Source: Phragmites australis
Lineage: Eukaryota; Streptophyta; Magnoliopsida; Poales; Poaceae
Direction of reading: 5' to 3'
Length of the DNA: 64,000 bases
Assembly (NCBI RefSeq): GCF_958298935.1
Contig: NC_084931.1
Location: 19,247,334 to 19,311,333, forward strand
This document shows, one piece after another, positions 33,234 through 45,554 of this stretch (position 1 is its first letter; the number at the start of each line of letters is the position of its first letter). The notes under the pieces are model-generated. The model saw only the letters and a list, made by a program, of their open reading frames with translations, was not told where the DNA came from and did no database searches. The translations under genes were made by a program, and so were the position numbers.

Positions 33234-36201
33234 TGTAACACCCAGTTTTAAAGGAACAAAACTGGGCACAACACATGTATGCCAGGATCAAGTTTCCATA
33301 CATGTGCTACATCATCAGTGTATAATCACAGTGCCAAAATTACAATGATATTTAACTTATTACAAAAAGGACCCGAGGGTCTAAAAGAAAAACACAGCGG
33401 GAACTAAAGGGGTCTTCAACGCCAGCGGAGCTTCCACCAACCACAGGCGTCGACCGGGGGCACACCAGCCTAGAACAGCAGATCCGGGTCGAAGTTGTCC
33501 TCGTCGAAGGTTGCAGCTTCATTGATGGCTTCTTATCAGCAAAAGGGGAAAAGGGGGGGGGGAGCAATGGGTGTGAGTACAAAAATTGTACTCCGCAAGT
33601 AGGGAAGACAAGCTATGGGGCTCAAGTCAAGGAAAGGATAGGCACAGGTTAACTGCACTAAGCAACTATGGCCTATGACCTTAACATCAGGCATCCTATT
33701 TACTAGGTGAAGACACAACTATGACAAAAGGATTGACTCATCGGATTTCATCTGACTACCAAGACTCACCAGGTATTTTCATTACCTGGCTACCCAACCA
33801 ACCATACCAAACCCTGATTCCAACTAATCCTAAAGAAGTCCAAGTTTGCACGGCTGATCAATCAGTATTATACTCTGCAGAGTTTGCACAGCTTTCCCCA
33901 CAAGTCGTGATTCCTGTGTTGCTTCACACTTCCAGGGTGTGGAGTCGGGGTCTCACTACAAGGCATTTACAAAGCTCCCACTAACCTGCAGGCACTCACT
34001 GAGGTTTCACCGCTAACAGACGATTCCATTGCTGCAGAGGCCCCCTCTTGTGCCACTTAATCGTCCAATGGTTCCCACAGAACCAGAGGGGTGGCTAATT
34101 AGTTGGCCAGGCCGTACCCATTTAGGCCTCGTCGTTGTGCGAAACTAACTTGGTTACATGTTCAAAACAGTTCCTTAGGACCCCACACAGGAACAACCAC
34201 ATTCAATTGTGCACTACCGGCACACGTGCATTCCCGCACCAACATCAATAACCATTCTGTTGGGATCCCTATACCATGTTGCTATAAAATTACCCTTCCC
34301 GATTCTTGTTCCATAATCATTAATCAATATTAACATCTTCCCAACCATGACTGCACTAGCACAAACTACCCATTATATCTCATGATGAAACAACGGCGAC
34401 AAGGAATTATCATTCAAAACTAGTAAACCCTCATGTGGGATTCCATTTAGTCAAGCATGCAATAGAAGGATAATGATCTACACATGAATCCTAAAACAGG
34501 GCAAAAATGCTCAAGGACACTTGCCTTCGACAGAGGGTTGCTCAAAATCTTCGAAAGCTTGGTCGAGATTTCCGAACTGCTCAGCTCCTAAAACGACAGA
34601 CTGGAAAAGCACACAAAAGAAACTTCTAAGGACAGTACACCAAACAGTACTAAATCTAGATAAAAAAACCTATAAAAATATTCTACACGATGCTACAAAT
34701 ATTTGGGCACGAAAATCGCCCAAATCGGAGCTACGAGAAAAAAGTATTGAGCACTTGATGTTCCAGGGGCTAAACTGCAAATTTAGTTGATTTTTAGAGA
34801 AAACCCGAATTAATTTTATACTGGAAATTTGATTTATGACGCAATAAAGCATTTGCTGAATTATTTCTCAAAAGGAAAAACTATGGAAAAGGTTCACGAG
34901 ACCCGTGGACCACGACCTTATGGCCGGTCCACAGTCCACGGTGGACCGGGGCTCAAAGGGGTATGGGCTATCTAATCCGAGCTGTCGGTTTAGCTCGGGC
35001 GGCTGAGATTTAAAAAGGGGGCGGCGGCCAGTGGCGCGGGACGGGGAGGCGGCGGGCAGCCGGAGGCTCACCGGAGTAGCGCGAAAACGTGCTACCGGCG
35101 TCGGATTGTGACGGGACAAAGCGCAAAAGAAAGAGGAGGGGGCGGGGATCATCACCGAGCGCTTCACGGCGGCGGAGAGGCACCGAGGGTGGCCGGCGAT
35201 GGAGAAGAAGGGGTGACAGCACTTGGAGCTCGGTGCGACGACGTCTGGCGACGGGAGAGGCTCCGAGAAGCGTCGGGATGCGAAGCTCGAGATCCTGCGA
35301 CACCAAAGGAGCAAGGAATGTGGTCCAAGAAGGCTCAGCCATGGAGAATTAAGGCGGCAACGAGCTCTTACCAGCAACAATGGCGGAGACAGTGGCGGGC
35401 TCGATTCCGTGCGCAAATCAAAAGGGGAAATGGGTGGAATGGGTGGGAAAACTCGCAAGGAAGGCGATGGGAAGTTTATATGCGCGAGAGGGGGAGAGGA
35501 GGGGTTGGAATCGACGGGATTTGGCTGGCACCCTAATTGACAATAATGCGACCATTTCCATACTTAAGAGAGGGGAAAGATGGGGGAAACGGCCGAAATC
35601 AAGATAGGGGAGGGAGGGGATCGCGACCATGCACATTGATTGGAGAGTGATGGCGCAGGGAGGCGGCGATTTGAAACGGCGCGTGATTTGGGGCGATTTG
35701 GGGGGGGGGGGGGGGCGGGAGGTAGGGGAAGGGCAGCCGGCTCGGGCGTGGGAAGCTCCGCTCGGGTGGGCCCACATGACAGCGAGTGGGAGCGGGAGGG
35801 GGTGGCTCGGTGGGCGCGGGAGGCTGGCTCGGCGGCTTGGGCCGGCGCGGGGAAAGAAGGGGCGCGACCCACTCGGGGGAGAAAAGAGAGGGGGAGGAGA
35901 GGAAATGGGCCGGGAGAGAAGGAATACGGCCTGAAAGCCATATTTCATTTTCAAAAGTCTTTTCTATTTTAGATTTCAAACAATTTCAAAAAGGGGTTTG
36001 AACGAGCGACTTCTAGCGAAATTTTGCAAACTTTTCATAAAAACCCTATTGCATCTACAACGGCATGAATGCATCAAACAAAAACAACCTATGCCAAATT
36101 AAATTTAGAAATTAATTTCTCTATTGAACAAAATTGCAACACCTATTTAAATTCTAGCAAAATTTTAAATTATTGCAAAAATTGAAATTTTGGGTGTTAC
36201 A
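33234..36201 (-). mobile_element. Solo LTR 1 (2968 bp) inside Cop2 RNase H
   Basis: The ends TGTAACACCC and GGGTGTTACA are inverted, and both sides carry the 5-bp duplication GTCTG (33229-33233 and 36202-36206). It holds no retroelement protein. Order along the plus strand: an AACTGGG hairpin near the left end, the phrase CTCAAGGACACTTGCCTTCG (34512), AT-rich sequence, a GC-rich block (34970-35930) with a G-run at 35700-35715, then AT-rich sequence to the end. The same order occurs in 38830-41966. A single LTR with a perfect target duplication indicates excision by LTR-LTR recombination. Minus-strand orientation is inferred from the likely transcript direction. Confidence 0.75.
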
Positions 36202-37463
36202 GTCTGTTTGCAAAACCTCCATGAGACAGCAGCACCACCTAGAGTGAATACATATCCACTTATGGTATAAATCTCATCAGAATTAGATATCCAGTTTGAA
36301 TCACTATAACCATCTAGTACCGATAGGTACCCAGAATAGTGAATACCATAACTCATAGTACCAAATAGCGCATGACTCGCTCAAGCGCACGCCAATGTTC
36401 ATCGCCTGGGTTAGAAGTAAACCGACTCAATTTGCTCAGAGCAAATGAGATGTTAGGCCTCGTAGCACCAACTATGTACATGAGTGATCCAATAATCTGA
36501 GAGTATGTCAGTTGGTCCTTGCCATTTTTCTTATTCTTTCGAAGTATCACACTAAGATCATAAGGTGTTGGAGAAGGCTTGCTGTTCTGGTAGCCAAAAG
36601 GGCTCAAGACCTTTTGAACATAATGAGATTGTGTAAGAGTAATCCCATTATCTCCTTTAATTAACTTGATGGTTAAGACTACATCAGCCTCACCCAGATC
36701 TTTTATATCAAAGCTTTGAGATAATAAAGACTTGAACTCATTAACCACATGAATGTTTGTCCCAAATATCAGTATGTCATCAACATACAAGCACAATATA
36801 ACTCCCTCACCCCCACCATGGTGATAATACACACATTTATTTGTCTCATTGATCGAAAAGCTTGGAAATGTTGAAATTCTGTCGAACTTCTCATGTTATT
36901 GCTTAGGAGCTTGTTTAAGACCATATAAGGACTTTAACAACTTACTCACAATGTCTTCATGACCTTTTACTACAAACCCATCAGGTTGTTCCGTATAAAT
37001 TTGCTCGTCTAACTCTTTATTAAGGAAAGTTGTCTTAACGTCCCTCTGATGAATGATAAGATCATGTAAGGCAGCCAAGAAAAGTAGCACTCAAATAGCA
37101 GTCAATCTCGCAACAGGTGAATAAGTGTCAAAGAAGTCTTCACCTTCCTTTTGGGTATAACTCTTTGGCCACAAGCCGATCCTTGTATTTTTCAATAGTA
37201 CCGTCGGGCCTAAGCTTCTTCTTGAACACCCACTTGCAACCCATAGGTTTGCAACCATATGGTTGTTTTGTGACCTCCCAAGTCCCGTTTGCGAGAATGG
37301 AATCCATTTTGCTCCGAACAGCCTCCTTCCAGTAGTCTGTATCTGGATATGCAAACGCTTCTGAAATAGACTTGGGAGTATCATACACAAGGTACACAGT
37401 GAAATCATCATCAAAAGACTTGCATTTCATATAGAGTGGGAAATTTAGTTTGAGAGAAACCAA
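36202..37463 (-). pseudogene. Cop2 reverse transcriptase and first half of RNase H
   Basis: Reading down: SISEAFAYPDTDYWKEAVRS, GTWEVTKQPYGCKPMGCKW, FKKKLRPDGTIEKYK, then TYSPVARL, YGLKQAPKQ, the active-site LCLYVDDILIFG (about 36790), TYSQIIGSLMYI and GYSDSNW. All are standard Copia RT and RNase H blocks. Breaks include a frameshift near 37150, a TGA at about 37095 (CGA expected) and a stop near 36898. It ends exactly at the GTCTG duplication of the solo LTR. Confidence 0.88.
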
Positions 37464-38650
37464 AGAAAGATGGCCTTTTAGTGTTTCTGAGTTGTGGCGG
37501 TCTGACAGCCAGAACAGCCGATCTGATCGCTATATAGAAAAGTTTGTTTTGTTCAAGTTTCAAGTGTCATGGTCTGACCGTAGGGCCTTGCTGGTCTGAC
37601 CGCTGTATAACCATGTTTAAGACGTGTTCGGACCTCAGTCCCGATCTGACCGCCAAGGAACAAAGGCATTCAGACCCTCTGCTCTGGCTAGCGGTCTGAC
37701 CGCCAGGCATGGCTGGTCTGACCAGTCGGGAATAGAGAAGTTTTGGCACTTTGTTCCTTGCACGTGGTCTGATCGAGAGGTTGGCGGTCTAACCATCAGC
37801 CTGTGTCAAAAGTAACCATCATGACTTTATAGCCATTGAACGGCTGGCGGTTTGACCACCAGTTGACCTATGGTCTAACCGCTCGCTTGGCTGGTTCAAG
37901 GGAAGAGCTAGCACTTCACTGTAACTCATTTGAGCTCTTGCCTTCCTCCTCTCCCTCTCTTGGCATTAGTGGTTGCATTTTTGAGAGTGTGAGAGCATCT
38001 AGTGCATAACTTTGACGAGCTTAAGCATTAGGACACTAGTGATCCTTCAAGCAAATGTCATCGACTCGTTACTCTTGGAGGTTGCCATCTCCTAGACTGC
38101 TTGGAGGTTGCTGTGCTGTTGAGCCCTTCAAAGAAGATTGTGAAGGAGCCACGATGGTGATGGTGGAAGGCTTTGAGCACGCCTTGCCGAAGAGGCAAAG
38201 TGCTACTCTAGTGAAATCGAGGTATTGAGTAGTTCTTATTCTATTCCATCTTAAGATCAAGTTGCTAGGTGTGAGCCCTCTCTTGTGTGAGAATTGGATA
38301 CTTGATAGAGAAGTGGTTAGAAGCTTGAACTCACCTAAACCTAGATTAGGGGTGATCGGCAAATCACTAATACCACGGGATAAATTTCGTGTGTCATCCT
38401 TTGAGCTCTTTACTTTCATATAATTTACTTTATGCAATTTATCTTCTTAAAATATAAATTGTTGCGTGTCACCGTAGGATTCCAAACCTTGACATGACTC
38501 TTAGTTGTGTTCATATTTCTCTACTGATCTTTAGTTTGTTTCCGCAAGTTTGGTTGATCGCTTAGCAATTAGTTTTAAAACTGTTTATTCACCCCCTCTA
38601 GTCGGTATCCTAGATCCTACAACTATGGGTTCATTAGTGGACAACTATTA
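37464..38650 (+). repeat. LTR-like repeat of another retrotransposon, palindrome-rich
   Basis: The first 450 bases contain about ten variants of the palindrome GCGGTC-N-GACCGC (for example near 37498, 37591, 37692, 37846, 37872). The right end, TTCACCCCCTCTAGTCGG then ATCCTACA, has the form of grass LTR 3' ends. No PBS follows and the left boundary is unclear, so I call it a truncated or solo LTR of unknown family. No gene is recognised. Confidence 0.45.
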
Positions 38651-38654
38651 TGAT

Positions 38655-41600
38655 TGTCGTGGGATGATTTCTGACAATGAATCCGTAGTGTATCAAACAA
38701 CATACGTGTTGATCGGTGTTTCTTTGTGGTGGGATCGGATGGATACAAGAACACAGGGATTTATCCAGGTTCAGACCTCCCGTTGGATAGTAGCCTATGT
38801 GCTATGTATTTTTTTATGGATTGGATGAATGTCACACCCGGTTTTATCGGCCAAAACCAGATGCGACTTATGTGTGCCCAGGATGTTCAACACACATAAG
38901 GACGTCACAGGTGAAGTAACAAAAGCAATACTTTAACTTATAATCGTCAAACTCTTACACAAAATCTTCACCTAAACAACTCTACTAACCAATCTATAAC
39001 TATTAAACGACGGCAGCGGAACAAAAGCATCGGCGACCAAGCACTCCACAGGCACTGATTGGAAGACACACTCCTAGAACACTGGGTCGTCATCTTGAAA
39101 GTCTTGAAAAGTCTTCCACTGAGCAGCATATGTTTTGTGGGAGATAGCAAGGGTGAGCACATGGAGTACTCAGCAAGTGTGGGAGAATAATGACATGCAG
39201 GCTTATATCAAGGATAGGTTGACACAAGGTATTATTTGCGTAAATGCGAGTAATGAAAACACATTTGGACTCAAAAGCATTAGACACGTATTAAATGAAT
39301 GTAACCCAACAATCCATCATCTAGCATACAAGGTTCCCCACCCTGCATACCACAACCGTCTAGTACTCCCTGTACTAAGACCAAAACCACAACATCTAGT
39401 ACTCCCTGTACCAGAACCAAACCAAACCACCATCTAATCATGTGAGGATCCAAGTCTCTCATATCCGTGAGCACGGCTGTTATAACAGTTTTAACACTCT
39501 GCAGAGGTTGTACAACTTTCCCACGAGTCGTGATTTCATCACCTGCAAGCAGATGACTAGTGTCTCCATGTTGCAATGCCGGCCAAGCATTATACACACG
39601 CCAGTGGTGTGTTGCCAGGAGATCACTACGAAGCCTTTACAAAGAATCCTCCCAGTATGTGTCACCAACACTTCAGGTTTCACCGCTAGGTGCTGCCACC
39701 TAGAAGCCCCCTCTTGTGCCATGTGGTTTCTGAGAATTACCTTCTCTCATCCACGCCTCCCATCTGGCCCACACAATACTGGAAGAACCCTAATTAATCG
39801 GCTAAGCCTTCCCATATCAGTCTCGTGTTTGTACGGAACTTCTCGAGTTGTTGCTCCACGAACCGGTCCTTACTTAGGTTACTTGAGCAAACACTAAACT
39901 AACGTCATAACTATGACAACCATCAAAACCACTTTGCTCAAGGCCTAAGGTTTCATGTTGCTAGACCATTAACCAGTTAACCACTATTGTTGCATATATT
40001 CATTAGTCAAGTATATGACACTTTCCAATATCCCAAAAGCATGGCTAAGCAATCTACTCAACAAAGACATCTAACCATAAACCATCTAGGTTCCAAGGGA
40101 TGATAAGGGAAAATCTAGGGAAAACCCTAACATAGGTGACTACCCATCATATTGACAGACATTGCATGCAGTTTTGTAAAACAAAATATTTAAAAACATA
40201 GGTTCAATATGATCAAGGACACTTGCCTTCTCCTTGCTACTGCTTAGTGTATTTTTGCTCCTGGTCTTGATATTCTTCAAACTGATCCGGGGCGTTGACG
40301 ACTAATCGCACAATAACCGGCAAAGCACACAAACAAAACATACTAAGAACAGAGCACAAACGGGAGAAACAACAAGACAAAACCTATCTAAAAAGATAGA
40401 GCTCGGAGAAACGAATCTATCGGCTCAAGAATCGCTTAAATCGGAGCTACGACGAAAAAGATATGCTAAAAACAAGATTAGGGTTTATTTTAATTAAGAA
40501 AAGGACTTAATTGTAATTATGGAAAAGTATAGGGACCTTTTTGTAAAAATAGAGGGACCTATTTGTAATTATGAAAAGTTCAGGGACTAAACTGTAAAAA
40601 GATAGGGCTCTTTTTGTTATTTCAGAAAAGTCTAGGGGTCTTTCTGCAAAATTACCAATTAAAGGAATTATCTAGAATTATCTTTGTACTGGAAAAGCTT
40701 GAATTGCTAACTGGGTAGATGACTGGGCATATTGGCTGACGTGGCATGGTGACAAGGATGACACATATGCAGATTGGCTGATTTGGCAAGGCGAGGTGGC
40801 AGCCGATGTGGCACATGTGCTGACTGGATTTAAGTGGTGCCACATGGCAACTTGCTACTGGCTGCTGAAGAGGTATTCTAGTAACTAATCGGGACCATAC
40901 GCTATAGATCGGACGGCTCAGGACATTTGGGGATAGAACCGGCGGCGCCAGCTCGGGACGCGTCGGGGGCTCGTCGGAGCGGAGGGAAAAAGGTCGTCGC
41001 CGACTTCAGACTTCGACGACGAGTGGCGGATAAGCTTCAAGAGGGTAAGGGGATTCCGTTTGAGCTCTCACCTCGGGCGGCGTGACATGGGGGAGGTCCA
41101 GCGGCGGTGAGGGAGGCAGTGGCGCACAAGAGCTCGTCGGCGGAGGGGTTCCGGCGGCCGGGAAGCGAAGACAAAGGCACCAGCGCGTTCGGAGGTCGAT
41201 GGAGGAGTTGTTGGGCGGCTAGTCGGCGGCAAAGTGCGATGGAATCGGCGAGTTGGCGAGCTCGGTCGGCTCTAATGGCGGCGGCGGCAGGCTCTCGGTG
41301 ATTCAGCGATTGGATCTGGGCAAAGGGAGAAAGGGGGGGGGGGGGGCTCAGGGCTTTATATAGGCTAGGAGGGCGCGGGGATAAGCACGGTGCAACCGAT
41401 TCGGGCTCGGGTGGTTGGGATTCAACGCGAAGACGGCGGCGCGACGCGGAGACGGCGCGGAGACGGACTCGACGAGCGGCGCGGCGCGGAGACGAAGACG
41501 GCGCGGGACCCACACGCCAGCGACGGGCAGCGAGGGCGAGCGCGAGCGGTAGGAGAAGCTGGGCCAACGCGGGGAAATGAGCCAGAGAGAGAGGGGAGGG

Positions 41601-42518
41601 AGAGGGGGTTGGGCCGGGGAAAGTGGGCCGAGGCAAGCTGGTTGGACTGAGGCCGAAGAGGAGCCGCGCCGGAAAAAAAAAGGAAAAACAGCCCGCGAAA
41701 GATTTAATCTTTTTCTTTTTCCCTGAAACTCAAAATCAAATTTCAAATTCTAAAACCAGGCAAAAACTCTTCAAATGAATTCATCAAAAATCAAATAAAT
41801 ATCCTACTTGCCTAATTCAGCATGAATGCAAAATAAATAATAATCCTAATTCAAATTTGAATTTGAATTTAGAAAGTAGGGTTTTTCCTATTTTAATTAT
41901 TCAACCTATAATCAAATCTTGGAAAATTTTAGAAAATTGAGAAACATGAAAAATCAGGGTGTGACAATGAACTTGTTACCAAATGTCCTCCATTTCTTAC
42001 AAGTCGGGTCCTCCCCCTTTATATAACAAGGAAAAAGGAGTACATACAAACGATTGTGCCAAGCAATGCAGCAAACCTACTTATGACAAAGCCAACTACT
42101 CCTAAGTCATCATTACGGGGGTATGCATGCCCATCCTGCTCTGGTCGCCCTGCAGGCCCTGTCACGTTCGCCGAGTGTTGTCACGTTCACCTGCGAGGCT
42201 ATCCCGTAGCAATAAATGCTACGGGATGACTCACCGAACTTAATGTTTGCCCACAACCATGCTTGTTGAAAAGAGGTGCCTTGGGAAGGAAAAAACTTAA
42301 GTGAATGGTATTTAATACGATTTGACAAGTTATGTGAGTACATGCCCTATGACTAGCACGGGCTGGTCGCAAATTCTTTCCTTCGACCAGAGGGCTAGTT
42401 GACTGAGCCTCGCCTTGGTCGTGGGGTGAAGCCGTGGTATAGAGGATATCCACTGCCAGCTGACATTTGGTAGCGTGGGGCCTACTCGGTGGGGCACCCA
42501 TTACCTATTACACTGACA
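38655..42518 (-). repeat. 3' LTR of X2 with nested insertion
   Basis: Plus-strand start TGTCGTGGGATGATTTCTGA and end CACTGACA are homologous to the X1 LTR ends. Removing 38830-41966 plus one duplication copy leaves a roughly 720-bp LTR. It shares the ACTAGCACGGGCTGGTCGC-type repeats at 42352-42420. Confidence 0.82.
38830..41966 (-). mobile_element. Solo LTR 2 (3137 bp) inside the X2 LTR
   Basis: Ends TGTCACACCC and GGGTGTGACA; 5-bp duplication ATGAA on both sides (38825-38829 and 41967-41971). Same plan as 33234-36201: the phrase ATCAAGGACACTTGCCTTCT (40215), GGAGCTACGA (40444), CCCCCTCTTGTGCCA (39708), a GC-rich block (40920-41690) and a G-run near 41332-41345. The two are diverged members of one LTR family. 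Open frames in the GC-rich block are low-complexity Pro/Ser/Arg shadows. Confidence 0.75.
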
Positions 42519-42534
42519 GTAGCCCCCAAGCTCC
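42519..42534 (-). other. Polypurine tract of X2
   Basis: Minus-strand GGAGCTTGGGGGCTAC next to the 3' LTR, matching X1. Confidence 0.65.
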
Positions 42535-42698
42535 ATCGCGGATGTACTGAGTGATTTGCTATAGTGGCCCATGGTTGGGTCTGGTAGCACCACTTGGGCC
42601 CTAGGTGAGCGCATGTTCGCCCTGAGGAGTGGTCATCGACGTGGCCTACTTTAGCGGCCAACTTAGGAAACCACATCCCGAGGGGAGGTTAAACGTCC

Positions 42699-42722
42699 AG
42701 AGAGAGAGAGAGAGAGAGAGAG
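42699..42722. repeat. (AG)n microsatellite
   Basis: About eleven AG dinucleotides in the leader of the antisense ORF of X2. Confidence 0.85.
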
Positions 42723-42813
42723 AAACGTGAGGAGGAAAATGAAACAACGTTGGACCTAAGGGAATTTTGATTCCCTAAACATAGCCTCTCAAAATTCAAA
42801 AGGACCGGACCCC

Positions 42814-43551
42814 ATGACAGTTGAGATACCGTGGTGGCCCTTTAAATTGGAACGCAGAGGTTCCTCACGAACCTTTCTGTCCTCTCCTTCAACCTCCAGG
42901 CTCCGGTCCAGAGCCTCTCATCTATACCTCCGTTCTTGCCACCTAAGCATCTTTCTCCGTCATCCAATCACACTCACTAGCAGCGAGCCCGCCTTCCCCA
43001 AATCCAAGTGCGATGCAGCGAGGCTGAAGCAAAAGCACGACGCCGGCCTGCTCACTAGTCGCTTGTCCTCTAGGTACCACTCTGGGGAGAGCATGTCCAC
43101 TCCCTACCAAGGAGAGATCGTGATGTTCGTCTCTTTCTTTTTGGCTGACCTCGTGTCACCCTTTTCTGAGTTCTTCACCACCGTCATCTTCTTCTACGAC
43201 ATCTGCCACCTCCATCGCAACCCCAATTCCATTCTCATGCAACGAATATTTGGTCATCTATGTGAGAACTTTGTCGGGGTCGAACCGTACCTAGACCTCT
43301 TCTGGTTCTTCTACACATGCTGGTCGGTGATCGGGCGAGCCACCAGAAGCTGCAGGTTCCACCTCCGCGATGACGCTGCGGACTCCTACATCAAGGTGGC
43401 CCTCAAGTCATTGTGATCGGGCTAGAGGGAGGAGTGGTTCAACCTCATGGCAAACAATTTCTTGGACAACCTCAGCGTACCGAGTGCGCCTGCGTAGGTC
43501 ACCGACAAGTGGGGGAGTAGCTCCACGACAACTCTGGAGCTGCTAACCCTC
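42814..43551 (+). pseudogene. Antisense extra ORF of X2, first part
   Basis: An open frame of 200 codons (42814-43416) has the same block as X1: GEIVMFVSFFLADLVSPFSE, DICHLHRNPNSIL, FGHLCENFVGVEP, then FHLRDDAADSYIKVALKS. The frame continues past a TGA at 43414-43416 with REEWFNLM and SVPSAPA up to GAGCTGCTAACCCTC, where Cop3 is inserted. X1 continues across the same point without insertion (near 22025). Confidence 0.65.
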
Positions 43552-45361
43552 TGAAACGATCAGTGATATACTAAGAGGGGAGGGGTGAATTAGGATACTT
43601 CAAACTAATCGGCTCTAAAACCTTCACAAGATAAACCTATATCAATTTATATCTAAATGTGCTCTAGGTTCATCTACTGTGTCTACTCTACCGTTCAAAA
43701 AGTTTGCAACCTATAGACAGTCCTAGCAAACTACTCTATGAAGGTAAACATGCAAGGATAGATTGCAAGAAGTAAATGTGGAAATATAAAGATGGTATAG
43801 AGAGCAAACTTGGCACAAGGGATTTTTATCCCATGGTATTAATGGCATAAACGCCCCCTAGTCCACGTTGGAGCAGCCACCTAGGCTATAGCTCTCGGAT
43901 AGCACTCGTTCATAGCCCCTAAGCCACCTAGGCCTCAAGTAGGTTGAGCCACCTAGCTACCAAGATAAGACCTCATCACAAGCCTCTCTTCCGGTCACTT
44001 GTCTCTGTCTCCACTTCGGAGTTTGAGCCACCAAGGCAAGGGTCTCCGTATCCTCGTATAAGTGTCTTGCCGCCACTCCACACCAAGTCAGAGGGTCAAC
44101 AAGTATGAGCCACCAACGCTCACATTGCCGATGAGTCACCAAGACTCCAAGGTGCCGGTGTACCACTTGGTACAATGTAAGATCACTCCTTGATCCCTTT
44201 CTAGGCAGCAACACCTAGCAACAACTCTCTTTAGGACTATTAGCACTAATCACTCCCTAATCTTATGCTTAATTGTCTTGGATGATCACTTTTAGCACTT
44301 TAGTGGCTTGGATGTCTTCTCAAGTATCTATAAGCTTTCCTAGACTCCAGCACGCTCAAATAGCCGAGTGAGGGGGGTATTTATAAGCTCAAGCCCATGC
44401 ACTAGCCGTTGCTCCAATGATCACAAAAGACTGTGAACATCAGATGATCCGACGTTAACAATAGTACAAACACCGGACCATCCGGTGTGTATAGTATTAG
44501 ATAACTAGCCATTGGAACCCCACTCAGACTCATTGTGAACACCAGATATTTTGATGTAACCTTGAACTCCATCACCGAACTATCCGGTGTGTATACTTCA
44601 CCCGACTAAGCCACTTCTTCTACACTGTTTATTTTCTGGCGTGTAGATCTTTAGACATCGGACCATCCGGCGTGTACAACCACACAAAACATGTTAGGGT
44701 CCGTTTGGTTGGAAGACAAAGTGGGATGGGATAGGACCGTCCCTGTTTTTAGGGATGGGATGATCCTGTTTTTTGTTTGGTTGGTTGGATGGGATGAGTC
44801 TATTTTTTGTTTGGTTGGAGGGACGAGGACGGATGAGGATGAGAATCATCAACTAATTATATTTTTTAATTTTAAATAATAATTATTAATAATACACTAA
44901 TCAACATGCACCAACATGTATTAACGTTACTCTTGCCATAATCATTACTAATTAACAATAAAATATACTAATTAACCATAATCATACTCTAATTAGCTCA
45001 TTAATTAGCAATAATTAGTACATTAACCCTTACAAATTTTAATCTCGTAGTAATATGTACTAATAAGTAATACAAATATACTAATATCATTAATCATTTT
45101 ACTAATGTGCATGATTAACAAAGGTGGATGGCTTCATCCCATATATTTTGAGGGATATCTTCATCCAGCATATTGAGAGAATATTCCTCAGGAGGGATCA
45201 TCCCATCCCTGCTGCCCCTGAACCAAACAACACAAAAACAGGGATCGCTCCATCCCATCCTACCTCATCCCTTGAACCAAACGGACCCTTAGTCCCATTG
45301 ACTATATCGTTATTAATCACCAAAATCACATACATGCCCTAAAATGGCCATGTTCGCTACA
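43552..45361 (-). repeat. Cop3 LTR A (3' LTR), contains a MITE
   Basis: Minus strand starts TGTAGCGAACATGGCC and ends ...CTGATCGTTTCA. Relative to B and C it lacks about 500 bases of the palindrome array before the ACATGTTAG segment and has the 592-bp MITE. Confidence 0.8.
44697..45288. mobile_element. Tourist-like (PIF/Harbinger) MITE, 592 bp
   Basis: Termini GGGTCCGTTTGGTT and AACCAAACGGACCC are perfect inverted repeats, flanked by TTA (44694-44696 and 45289-45291). LTRs B and C read ACATGTTAGTCCCATT at the same place without the insert, confirming site and duplication. The AT-rich centre has no transposase. Confidence 0.93.
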
Positions 45362-45554
45362 ATCTCCATTTGGTGATTGATGACAACACAACCAAAGCAA
45401 GTGGCAAAACATAAATGATACCAAATGTAAAGTTCACAAATAATGAATAGCACCAATTTATGAAGTGCACACGACCTTACTACTTTGCTTGGATGCATGG
45501 TAAGAAGAACCAATGGTACAAATTGCGAGGAAACTAATGACACCAATTGAAAGT
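45362..45554 (-). other. Short internal piece between Cop3 LTRs A and B
   Basis: 193 bases of element-internal, non-coding sequence. On the minus strand it begins ATTGGTGTCATTAG (a weak PBS look-alike) beside LTR B and ends with the purine tract beside LTR A. Confidence 0.6.

Larger units (their letters stand above)
31500..37463 (-). mobile_element. Copia retrotransposon 'Cop2', 5'-truncated, cut by a solo LTR
   Basis: On the minus strand, RT and RNase H sequence (37463-36202 and 33228-32888) is followed by a non-coding tail, a purine tract (32360-32351) and a putative 3' LTR (32350-31500, TG...CA). No 5' LTR, gag or integrase is present; the element stops near 37463 where unrelated LTR-like sequence begins. 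A 2968-bp solo LTR interrupts it between 33234 and 36201. Confidence 0.72.

Noticed and set aside
34868..35979. Long overlapping frames on both strands in solo LTR 1 (also 41037-41746 in solo LTR 2)
   Set aside because: Low-complexity Pro/Ser/Arg or Gly/Arg translations from a GC-rich block, present in all frames and with no conserved motif.
33234..41966. Interpreting the TGTAACACCC...GGGTGTTACA blocks as DNA transposons
   Set aside because: TG...CA ends, 5-bp duplications, about 3-kb length and lack of a transposase fit solo LTRs better; kept as a refutable call.
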